From positions 22,700,987 to 22,764,986 of the forward strand of contig NC_087073.1 in assembly GCF_026151205.1 (NCBI RefSeq): a stretch of 64,000 nt of DNA, written 5' to 3'. Origin of the DNA: Bolinopsis microptera. Taxonomy: Eukaryota > Ctenophora > Tentaculata > Lobata > Bolinopsidae. The position numbers and the translations under genes are program-made. How positions within the stretch are numbered: the first letter of the stretch is position 1; every line of letters starts with the position of its first letter. This document shows positions 1-10,689 of this stretch, one piece after another. The notes beneath the pieces were generated by a model. That model searched no databases and was not told the origin of the DNA. It saw only the letters and a program-made list of their open reading frames with translations.

Positions 1-3000
1 ATACCCTCAATACGTGCTGTGAAGGATAGTCTCAAGTTGGCACATACTCCTCAATACGTGCTGTGAAGGATAGTCTCAAGTTGGCACATACTCCTCAATA
101 CGTGCTGTGAAGGATAGTCTCAAGTTGGCACATACCCGTCAATACGTGCTGTGAAGGATAGTGTCAAGTTGGCACATACTCCTCAATACGTGCTGTGAAG
201 GATAGTCTCAAGTTAGCAGATACTCCTCAATACGTGCTGTGAAGGATAGTCTCAAGTTGGCACATACTCCTCAATACGTGCTGTGAAGGATAGTCTCAAG
301 TTGGCACATACTCCTCAATACGTGCTGTGAAGGATAGTCTCAAGTTGGCACATACTCCTCAATACGTGATGTGAAGGATAGTCTCAAGTTGGCACATACT
401 CCTCAATACGTGCTGTGAAGGATAGTCTCAAGTTGGCACATACTCCTCAATACGTGCTGTGAAGGATAGTCTCAAGTTGGCACATACTCCTCAATACGTG
501 CTGTGAAGGACAGTCTCAAGTTGGCACATACCCCTCAATACGTGCTGTGAAGGATAGTCTCAAGTTGGCACATACTCCTCAATACGTGCTGTGAAGGATA
601 GTCTCAAGTTGGCACATACTCCTCAATACGTGCTGTGAAGGATAGTCTCAAGTTGGCACATACTCCTCAATACGTGCTGTGAAGGATAGTCTCAAGTTGG
701 CACATACTCCTCAATACGTGCTGTGAAGGATAGTCTCAAGTTGGCACATACTCCTCAATACGTGATGTGAAGGATAGTCTCAAGTTGGCACATACTCCTC
801 AATACGTGCTGTGAAGGATAGTCTCAAGTTGGCACATACTCCTCAATACGTGCTGTGAAGGATAGTCTCAAGTTGGCACATACTCCTCAATACGTGCTGT
901 GAAGGATAGTCTCAAGTTGGCACATACTCCTCAATACGTGCTGTGAAGGATAGTCTCAAGTTGGCACATACCCTCAATACGTGCTGTGAAGGATAGTCTC
1001 AAGTTGGCACATACTCCTCAATACGTGCTGTGAAGGATAGTCTCAAGTTGGCACATACTCCTCAATACGTGCTGTGAAGGATAGTATCAAGTTGGCACAT
1101 ACTCCTCAATACGTGCTGTGAAGGATAGTATCAAGTTGGCACATACTCCTCAATACGTGCTGTGAAGGATAGTCTCAAGTTGGCACATACCCCTCAATAC
1201 GTGCTGTGAAGGATAGTCTCAAGTTGGCACATACTCCTCAATACGTGCTGTGAAGGATAGTCTCAAGTTGGCACATACTCCTCAATACGTGCTGTGAAGG
1301 ATAGTCTCAAGTTGGCACATACTCCTCAATACGTGCTGTGAAGGATAGTCTCAAGTTGGCACATACTCCTCAATACGTGCTGTGAAGGATAGTCTCAAGT
1401 TGGCACATACTCCTCAATACGTGCTGTGAAGGATAGTCTCAAGTTGGCACATACTCCTCAATACGTGCTGTGAAGGATAGTCTCAAGTTGGCACATACTC
1501 CTCAATACGTGCTGTGAAGGATAGTCTCAAGTTGGCACATACTCCTCAATACGTGCTGTGAAGGATAGTCTCAAGTAGGCACATACTCCTCAATACGTGC
1601 TGTGAAGGATAGTGTCAAGTTGGCACATACTCCTCAATACGTGCTGTGAAGGATAGTCTCAAGTTGGCACATACTCCTCAATACGTGCTGTGAAGGATAG
1701 TCTCAAGTTGGCACATACTCCTCAATACGTGCTGTGAAGGATAGTCTCAAGTTAGCAGATACTCCTCAATACGTGCTGTGAAGGATAGTCTCAAGTTGGC
1801 ACATACTCCTCAATACGTGCTGTGAAGGATAGTCTCAAGTTGGCACATACTCCTCAATACGTGCTGTGAAGGATAGTCTCAAGTTGGCACATACCCCTCA
1901 ATACGTGCTGTGAAGGATAGTCTCAAGTTGGCACATACCCCTCAATACGTGCTGTGAAGGATAGTCTCAAGTTGGCACATACCCCTCAATACGTGCTGTG
2001 AAGGATAGTCTCAAGTTGGCACATACTCCTCAATACGTGCTGTGAAGGATAGTCTCAAGTTGGCACATACTCCTCAATACGTGCTGTGAAGGATAGTGTC
2101 AAGTTGGCACATACTCCTCAATACGTGCTGTGAAGGATAGTCTCAAGTTAGCAGATACTCCTCAATACGTGCTGTGAAGGATAGTCTCAAGTTGGCACAT
2201 ACTCCTCAATACGTGCTGTGAAGGATAGTATCAAGTTGGCACATACTCCTCAATACGTGCTGTGAAGGATAGTCTCAAGTTGGCACATACTCCTCAATAC
2301 GTGCTGTGAAGGATAGTCTCAAGTTGGCACATACTCCTCAATACGTGCTGTGAAGGATAGTCTCAAGTTGGCACATACTCCTCAATACGTGCTGTGAAGG
2401 ATAGTCTCAAGTTGGCACATACTCCTCAATACGTGCTGTGAAGGATAGTCTCAAGTTGGCACATACTCCTCAATACGTGCTGTGAAGGATAGTGTCAAGT
2501 TGGCACATACTCCTCAATACGTGCTGTGAAGGATAGTCTCAAGTTAGCAGATACTCCTCAATACGTGCTGTGAAGGATAGTCTCAAGTTGGCACATACTC
2601 CTCAATACGTGCTGTGAAGGATAGTATCAAGTTGGCACATACTCCTCAATACGTGCTGTGAAGGATAGTCTCAAGTTGGCACATACTCCTCAATACGTGC
2701 TGTGAAGGATAGTCTCAAGTTGGCACATACTCCTCAATACGTGCTGTGAAGGATAGTCTCAAGTTGGCACATACCCCTCAATACGTGCTGTGAAGGATAG
2801 TCTCAAGTTGGCACATACCCCTCAATACGTGCTGTGAAGGATAGTCTCAAGTTGGCACATACTCCTCAATACGTGCTGTGAAGGATAGTCTCAAGTTGGC
2901 ACATACTCCTCAATACGTGCTGTGAAGGATAGTCTCAAGTTGGCACATACTCCTCAATACGTGCTGTGAAGGATAGTCTCAAGTTGGCACATACTCCTCA

Positions 3001-4059
3001 ATACGTGCTGTGAAGGATAGTCTCAAGTTGGCACATACTCCTCAATACGTGCTGTGAAGGATAGTCTCAAGTTGGCACATACTCCTCAATACGTGCTGTG
3101 AAGGATAGTCTCAAGTTGGCACATACTCCTCAATACGTGCTGTGAAGGATAGTCTCAAGTTGGCACATACTCCTCAATACGTGCTGTGAAGGATAGTCTC
3201 AAGTTGGCACATATTTCTCAATACGTGCTGTGAAGGATAGTCTCAAGTTGGCACATACTCCTCAATACGTGCTGTGAAGGATAGTCTCAAGTTGGCACAT
3301 ACTCGTCAATACGTGCTGTGAAGGATAGTCTCAAGTTGGCACATACTCTTCAATACGTGCTGTGAAGGATAGTCTCAAGTTGGCACATACTCCTCAATAC
3401 GTGCTGTGAAGGATAGTCTCAAGTTGGCACATACTCCTCAATACGTGCTGTGAAGGATAGTCTCAAGTTGGCACATACTCCTCAATACGTGCTGTGAAGG
3501 ATAGTATCAAGTTGGCACATACTCCTCAATACGTGCTGTGAAGGATAGTCTCAAGTTAGCAGATACTCCTCAATACGTGCTGTGAAGGATAGTCTCAAGT
3601 TGGCACATACTCCTCAATACGTGCTGTGAAGGATAGTCTCAAGTTGGCACATACTCCTCAATACGTGCTGTGAAGGATAGTCTCAAGTTGGCACATACTC
3701 TTCAATACGTGCTGTGAAGGATAGTCTCAAGTTGGCACATACCCTTCAATACGTGCTGTGAAGGATAGTCTCAAGTTGGCACATACTCCTCAATACGTGC
3801 TGTGAAGGATAGTCTCAAGTTGGCACATATTTCTCAATACGTGCTGTGAAGGATAGTCTCAAGTTGGCACATACTCCTCAATACGTGCTGTGAAGGATAG
3901 TCTCAAGTTGGCACATACTCCTCAATACGTGCTGTGAAGGATAGTCTCAAGTTGGCACATACTCCTCAATACGTGCTGTGAAGGATAGTCTCAAGTTGGC
4001 ACACACTCCTCAATACGTGCTGTGAAGAATAGTCTCAAGTTGGCACATACTCCTCAATA
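1..4059. repeat. 44-bp satellite array, about 92 copies, open at left edge
   Basis: Head-to-tail repeats with a 44-bp period run from the first base to about 4059; each unit carries CTCAATACGTGCTGTGAAGG followed by a segment ending in TTGGCACATACT. Copies are nearly identical. Marker variants (GTGTCAAG, TTAGCAGATAC, GTATCAAG) recur in the same order; the GTGTCAAG then TTAGCAGA pair near 2097-2150 reappears 396 bp later (nine units), so recent amplification moved multi-unit blocks. A stop-free coding reading is not maintained and I see no gene. The array continues beyond the window. Confidence 0.97.
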
Positions 4060-4378
4060 GTAAATAAGTCAATATGTAAATTTGTATTTTTTTTAAATAA
4101 CCAATAATCAGAAATGTTTAAAACCGTCACAGTCTCCTTAAACAGTCGTGTTTTGATTTTATTTGCATATTTGCATATTTGCGGTGTTCGTGACATACCA
4201 AACATGTTACTACACCCTGCTAAACATGTTTCCTGTGTTTTGAATTAAGACGGAAATATTTGACCATACTGTCGAAAATAGTTGCATAAAATTAAGATGC
4301 TTGGATGCATGTGATCTTATTATTATTCTGTACTTGTCAAATGTAGATTATTTTCAATGTTTAAGCCATTGCTTATAT
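4060..4378. other. AT-rich spacer, nothing recognised
   Basis: Single-copy-looking AT-rich DNA between two repeats. I see no open reading frame, RNA gene or transposon end. It includes a short run of TTTGCATATTTGCATA. Confidence 0.6.
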
Positions 4379-4580
4379 CTGATTTTAGATATCTGTTTTT
4401 AGATATTTGATTTTAGATATCTGATTTTAGATATTTGATTTTAGATATCTGATTTTAGATATTTGATTTTAGATATCTGATTTTAGATATCTAATTTTAG
4501 ATATCTGAATTTAGATATAATTTGATTTTAGACATCTGATTTTAGATATCTGATTTTAAATATTTGATTTTAGATATCTA
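4379..4580. repeat. 14-bp AT-rich minisatellite (GATTTTAGATATCT-like)
   Basis: About 14 imperfect copies of a 14-bp unit with TTTAGATAT as the constant part and CT/TT alternation. It lies about 150 bp upstream of the small intronless reading frame. Diverged copies suggest it is older than the large satellites nearby. Confidence 0.9.
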
Positions 4581-4734
4581 AAATATCGTGTTTTGATATT
4601 TCTTTCATTACTTATCCGCAAATAATGATATTCAATTTTTTTAATTAAAAAAAAAGAAGATTGTATCTACTATCAATTAGCCATTTTGATTTGATAATAA
4701 TAAAGGTGCGCTAATAAACTACAGGCAGGTAACC

Positions 4735-5271
4735 ATGGAAACAAGGAAAGGTCCCGCGCCGGAGCCGACTCCTTACAACATGAGGGCTGCAATTAGGAAG
4801 AACACTCAGATTAGGAGACAGTTGTCCAAGGTTAGAGTATCTTTGTCCACGGAGGAGAAGGAGGCCCACCAAGCCATTACTAGGGGAAATTTCAGACTTG
4901 TCGCCAAATTGAATCAGCTCAAGATAAAAGCTAAAGAAACTGTCGAATCTAAGCACGATGAAACAGAGAGCCATGATCAAATTGAAGAGTTAACAAAAGG
5001 CAGAAAGTTTGTTTCACAGGTTTCTATGGAGAAATTGGACAATAGATCTAAAACTCATCGTAACAAACTATACCGACAACCCACCATGTCCTCATTAGTT
5101 ACCCCTTTGGAAAAAGTTGTCACTTCAGGGGAACTAGATAGAGCTGAAGAGCAGCCGACCCCTGAACTCACCAAGTACCAGATCCCCAGTTGGCAGAGGG
5201 CGGAGAAGATAGCTAAACAGAACCAAGAGGCTATGATGAAACAAAAGATCTACGGCAAAAAACGACGATAA
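4735..5271 (+). CDS. Intronless 178-residue basic hypothetical protein
   Basis: An uninterrupted reading frame of 178 codons starts at an ATG in a good animal context (AACCATGG) and ends TAA at 5269-5271. The product is rich in Lys, Arg, Glu and Gln and has no Cys or membrane segment. Residues about 15-70 look like charged helix or coiled coil, the middle is polar and probably disordered, and the extreme C-terminus is GKKRR, which could serve as a nuclear localisation signal. Codon composition looks non-repetitive and unlike the flanking satellites, which is why I take it as a real gene. I do not recognise a family and assign no function. It could be a processed copy of a spliced gene, but I see no poly(A) tract just downstream. 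The upstream sequence ACAGGCAG could be an acceptor, so a 5' non-coding exon is possible. Confidence 0.6.
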   Translation: METRKGPAPEPTPYNMRAAIRKNTQIRRQLSKVRVSLSTEEKEAHQAITRGNFRLVAKLNQLKIKAKETVESKHDETESHDQIEELTKGRKFVSQVSMEKLDNRSKTHRNKLYRQPTMSSLVTPLEKVVTSGELDRAEEQPTPELTKYQIPSWQRAEKIAKQNQEAMMKQKIYGKKRR

Positions 5272-6565
5272 GTGACACGCCTAATATAACGCCTTATATA
5301 ACTGAAACAAAAGTGGAAACAAAATAACAGTCCTCAAAGGATCCTGACAGAAATGTTTTATGATGTTGCCATTGGCATGAGCTGAATGAAAGCACGCAGT
5401 CAACATGATGTAACCAACATGTAACGAACATGTAACCAACATGTAAACATCATGAGACGAACTGCGGGTTCCTTATTTCGAGCGTGTTTAGACTGGGAAT
5501 CAAGTAATAGTCATTACCTAATGAACTAGAAAAAGAACTAAAGAATTGAAGCTGGGCTCTGAGAGGCGTGTGACTCCGCATAATTAAGTTAGAGCATGTC
5601 AATTATTGTAACCATGGCAACAGTAGGACCAGCTGATTTGGAGGGATACTTAGCACTCAACGATAAACGCTAATCTTCATTTAACGACCTCTTACTCTTA
5701 TTCATAGTCGGAGAAATACAATTTATTCTTACGTTTTCCTTTAACATATATATTCCTATAACATGTTTAATATAGGAATAATTTATTGCTTTTTTCCTCG
5801 TTGTCAGCCATCTTATGTCCGTTAATCTGTTAATTTAATAATGTACTAGTTCCTGTGAGCAGGTCAGGGCTCGTACGAGTATCTGTTATCAGGGCTCATT
5901 TATTTTTAACACCCTATTAAAACTTAAACCTAACACGGCATCACGGGGTTACAAAGGTATATTATAAAGGAGCACGCATATTTGGGATTTTTTGGTTTTA
6001 GCACTGATCCTCAGTAGATGCTAAAATTTAGGTTAAATCGGTCTGGTAAATTGTTGGAGAGCGATTTAGACATTTGCTAAGTACTAAAGATATGTTATGT
6101 GTTACATTTATTTATCTGACGAGTTGTGCAAATATGGATATCCCAAATCTAAATATCATTTTATTAAGAAAAAAATTATTGGACATTAAATTTAAAGAGA
6201 CTTGATTTTGGTCATGCTGAGAATTAAGCAAAAAATTGTAAAATACATCGATTAACAATTACTAATGAGTTGCTCAAGTATTAATTTTAAATTTACAATA
6301 ATTATATTATAGCTAAAATTGTTACCTTAATCGTATGATGTTGATTGTTCATGCTATTTGCTATGTGTAAAGTTATGTGCAAAGTGTCGACTAAATGTGT
6401 TCAAAACTTAATTGTCGAGAAATTGTGACTTAATAAACATTAATGTTCCACTTTAATCAAAACGTACGATTGAAGACCGATAATTATGCCTTGATAAAAT
6501 ATTTATAAATTAGATAAAAAATGTAGGTTCAGATCTGAAAAATAAAAACATTATTGCTTCTACAC
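5272..6565. other. AT-rich intergenic spacer
   Basis: About 1.3 kb with no convincing gene. It has many short ORF-breaking stops in all frames. A small repeated AACATGTAAC motif occurs at 5410-5445. No clear AATAAA signal follows the upstream reading frame within 300 bp. Confidence 0.6.
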
Positions 6566-9500
6566 ATCAACAGTCCTGGCAGATTTGGCAGCCTATTACA
6601 ATCAACAGCCCTGGCAGACTTGGTAGCCTATTACAATCAACAACCCTGGCAGACTTGGTAGCCTTTTACAATCAACAACCCTGGCAGACTTGGTAGCCTA
6701 TTACAATCAACAACCCTGGCAGACTTGGTAGCCTATTACAATCAACAGTCCTGGCAGACTTGGTAGCCTATTACAATCAACAGTCCTGGCAGACTTGGTA
6801 GCCTATTACAATCAACAGTCCTGGCAGACTTGGTAGCCTATTACAAATACAATCAACAGCCCTGGCAGACTTGGTAGCCTATTACACATCAACAACCCTG
6901 GCAGACTTGGTAGCCTATTACAATCAACAGTCCTGGCAGACTTGGAAGCCTATTACAATCAACAGCCCTGGCAGACTTGGTAGCCTATTACAATCAACAG
7001 TCCTGGCAGACTTGGTAGCCTATTACAATCAACAGTCCTGGCAGACTTGGTAGCCTATTACAATCAACAGTCCTGGCAGACTTGGTAGCCTATTATAACC
7101 CTGGCAGACTTGGTAGCCTATTACACATCAACAACCCTGGCAGACTTGGTAGCCTATTACAATCAACAGTCCTGGCAGACTTGGTAGCCTATAACAATCA
7201 ACAACCCTGGAAGACTTGGTAGCCTATTAAACATCAACAGTCCTGGCAGACTTGGTAGCCTATTACAATCAACAGTCCTGGCAGACTTGGTAGCCTATTA
7301 CAACCCTGGCAGACTTGGTAGCCTATTACACATCAACAACCCTGGCAGACTTGGTAGCCTATTACACATCAACAACCCTGGCAGACTTGGTAGCCTATTA
7401 CACATCAACAACCCTGGCAGACTTGGTAGCCCATTACAATCAACAGTCCTGGCAGACTTGGTAGCCTATTACAATCAACAGTCCTGGCAGACTTGGTAGC
7501 CTATAACAATCAACAACCTTGGAAGACTTGGTAGCCTATTACACATCAACAACCCTGGCAGATTTGGTAGCCTATTACACATCAACAACCCTGGCAGACT
7601 TGGTAGCCTATTACAATCAACAACCCTGGCAGATTTGGTAGCCTATTACAATCAACAGCCCTGGCAGACTTGGTAGCCTATTACACATCAACAACCCTGG
7701 CAGACTTGGTAGCCTATTACACATCAACAACCCTGGCAGACTTGGTAGCCCATTACAATCAACAGTCCTGGCAGACTTGGTAGCCTATTACAATCAACAG
7801 TCCTGGCAGACTTGGTAGCCTATAACAATCAACAACCTTGGAAGACTTGGTAGCCTATTACACATCAACAACCCTGGCAGACTTGGTAGCCTATTACACA
7901 TCAACAACCCTGGCAGACTTGGTAGCCTATTACAATCAACAACCCTGGCAGATTTGGTAGCCTATTACAATCAACAGCCCTGGCAGACTTGGTAGCCTAT
8001 TACACATCAACAACCCTGGCAGACTTGGTAGCCTATTACAATCAACAACCCTGGCAGATTTGGTAGCCTATTACAATCAACAGCCCTGGCAGACTTGGTA
8101 GCCTATTACAATCAACAGTCCTGGCAGACTTGGTAGCCTATTACAACCCTGGCATACTTGGTAGCCTATTACACATCAACAACCCTGGCAGACTTGGTAG
8201 CCTATTACAATCAACAGTCCTGGCAGACTTGGTAGCATATAACAATCAACAACCTTGGAAGCTGAAGACTTGGTAGCCTATTACACATCAACAACCCTGG
8301 CAGACTTGGTAGCCTATTACAATCAACAACCCTGGCAGATTTGGTAGCCTATTACAATCAACAGCCCTGGCAGACTTGGTAGCCTATTACACATCAACAA
8401 CCCTGGCAGACTTGGTAGCCTATTACACATCAACAACCCTGGCAGACTTGGTAGCCTATTACAATCAACAGTCCTGGCAGACTTGGTAGCCTATAACAAT
8501 CAACAACCTTGGAAGACTTGGTAGCCTATTACACATCAACAACCCTGGCAGACTTGGTAGCCTATTACACATCAACAACCCTGGCAGACTTGGTAGCCTA
8601 TTACAATCAACAACCCTGGCAGATTTGGTAGCCTATTACAATCAACAGCCCTGGCAGACTTGGTAGCCTATTACACATCAACAACCCTGGCAGACTTGGT
8701 AGCCTATTACACATCAACAACCCTGGCAGACTTGGTAGCCTATTACAATCAACAACCCTGGCAGACTTGGTAGCCTATTACACATCAACAACCCTGGCAG
8801 ACTTGGTAGCCTATTACAATCAACAACCCTGGCAGACTTAGTAGCCTATTACAATCAACAACCCTGGCAGACTTGGTAGCCTATTACAATCAACAGCCCT
8901 GGCAGACTTGGTAGCCTATTACACATCAACAACCCTGGCAGACTTGGTAGCCTATTACAATCAACAGTCCTGGCAGACTTGGTAGCCTATAACAATCAAC
9001 AACCTTGGAAGCTGAAGACTTGGTAGCCTATTACACATCAACAACCCTGGCAGACTTGGTAGCCTATTACAATCAACAACCCTGGCAGACTTGGTAGCCT
9101 ATTACAATCAACAACCCTGGCAGATTTGGTAGCCTATTACAATCAACAGCCCTGGCAGACTTGGTAGCCTATTACACATCAACAACCCTGGCAGACTTGG
9201 TAGCCTATTACACATCAACAACCCTGGCAGACTTGGTAGCTTATTACACATCAACAGTCCTGGCAGACTTGGTAGCCTATTACAATCAACAACCCTGGCA
9301 GACTTGGTAGCCTATTACAATCAACAGCCCTGGCAGACTTGGTAGCCTATTACACATCAACAACCCTGGCAGACTTGGTAGCCTATTACAATCAACAACC
9401 CTGGCAGACTTGGTAGCCTATTACAATCAACAACCCTGGCAGACTTGGTAGCCTTTTACACATCAACAACCCTGGCAGACTTAGTAGCATATTACAATCG

Positions 9501-10440
9501 ACAGCCTTGGCAGACTTGGTAGCCTATTACACATCAACAGTCCTGGCAGACTTGGTAGCCTATTACAATCAACAACCCTGGCAGACTTGGTAGCCTATTA
9601 CACATCAACAACCCTGGCAGACTTGGTAGCCTATTACAATCAACAACCCTGGCAGACTTAGTAGCCTATTACAATCAACAACCCTGGCAGACTTGGTAGC
9701 CTATTACAATCAACAGCCCTGGCAGACTTGGTAGCCTATTACACATCAACAACCCTGGCAGACTTGGTAGCCTATTACAATCAACAGTCCTGGCAGACTT
9801 GGTAGCCTATAACAATCAACAACCTTGGAAGCTGAAGACTTGGTAGCCTATTACACATCAACAACCCTGGCAGACTTGGTAGCCTATTACAATCAACAAC
9901 CCTGGCAGACTTGGTAGCCTATTACAATCAACAACCCTGGCAGATTTGGTAGCCTATTACAATCAACAGCCCTGGCAGACTTGGTAGCCTATTACACATC
10001 AACAACCCTGGCAGACTTGGTAGCCTATTACACATCAACAACCCTGGCAGACTTGGTAGCTTATTACACATCAACAGTCCTGGCAGACTTGGTAGCCTAT
10101 TACAATCAACAACCCTGGCAGACTTGGTAGCCTATTACAATCAACAGCCCTGGCAGACTTGGTAGCCTATTACACATCAACAACCCTGGCAGACTTGGTA
10201 GCCTATTACAATCAACAACCCTGGCAGACTTGGTAGCCTATTACAATCAACAACCCTGGCAGACTTGGTAGCCTTTTACACATCAACAACCCTGGCAGAC
10301 TTAGTAGCATATTACAATCGACAGCCTTGGCAGACTTGGTAGCCTATTACACATCAACAGTCCTGGCAGACTTGGTAGCCTATTACAATCAACAGCCCTG
10401 GCAGACTTGGTAGCCTATTACACATCAACAGCCCTTGCAG
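6566..10440. repeat. 35/36-bp satellite array, about 109 copies, with 820-bp higher-order duplication
   Basis: Units contain CCTGGCAGACTTGGTAGCC followed by TATTACAATCAACA (35 bp) or TATTACACATCAACA (36 bp). Diagnostic variants repeat at exactly 820 bp: GCTGAAGACTTGG at 9011 and 9831, and ATTACAATCGACAG at 9491 and 10311. A block of about 23 units was therefore duplicated recently. The right end of the array encodes the last residues and stop codon of the K+ channel gene on the minus strand. Confidence 0.97.
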
Positions 10441-10689
10441 ACTTGGCAGCCCAGGCTGGTCCTGCATCATTCACTACGTCCTTCATGTACGCTTCAGTAT
10501 CAAAGAAGGGTCTGTCAAGATACATCTGCCACTTTGAGCTGAGCCGCTCAGTTTCCCCCTTGTTGTTCCTCCTCTCCATTCTCTTACAGTACCGCCTGTA
10601 GTACACGTCGAACTTCTGTGATATGATAGGCAGGGGGATGGCAATGAGTGGGACTCCGCTACAAGCGCAGCACGCTCCTATCACCTTAC
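10418..10689 (-). CDS. K+ channel exon 2 (S6 and C-terminal tail), ends inside satellite
   Basis: The exon starts after an acceptor ending GACAG and encodes the S6 helix with ACSGVPLIAIPLPIISQKF, then YYRRYCKRMERRN and a tail of about 55 residues. The last dozen residues (AAKSARAVDV) and the TAA stop are read from the 35/36-bp satellite, so the original C-terminus was probably replaced when the array expanded. A further downstream exon cannot be excluded, but I see no clear donor. Confidence 0.82.
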
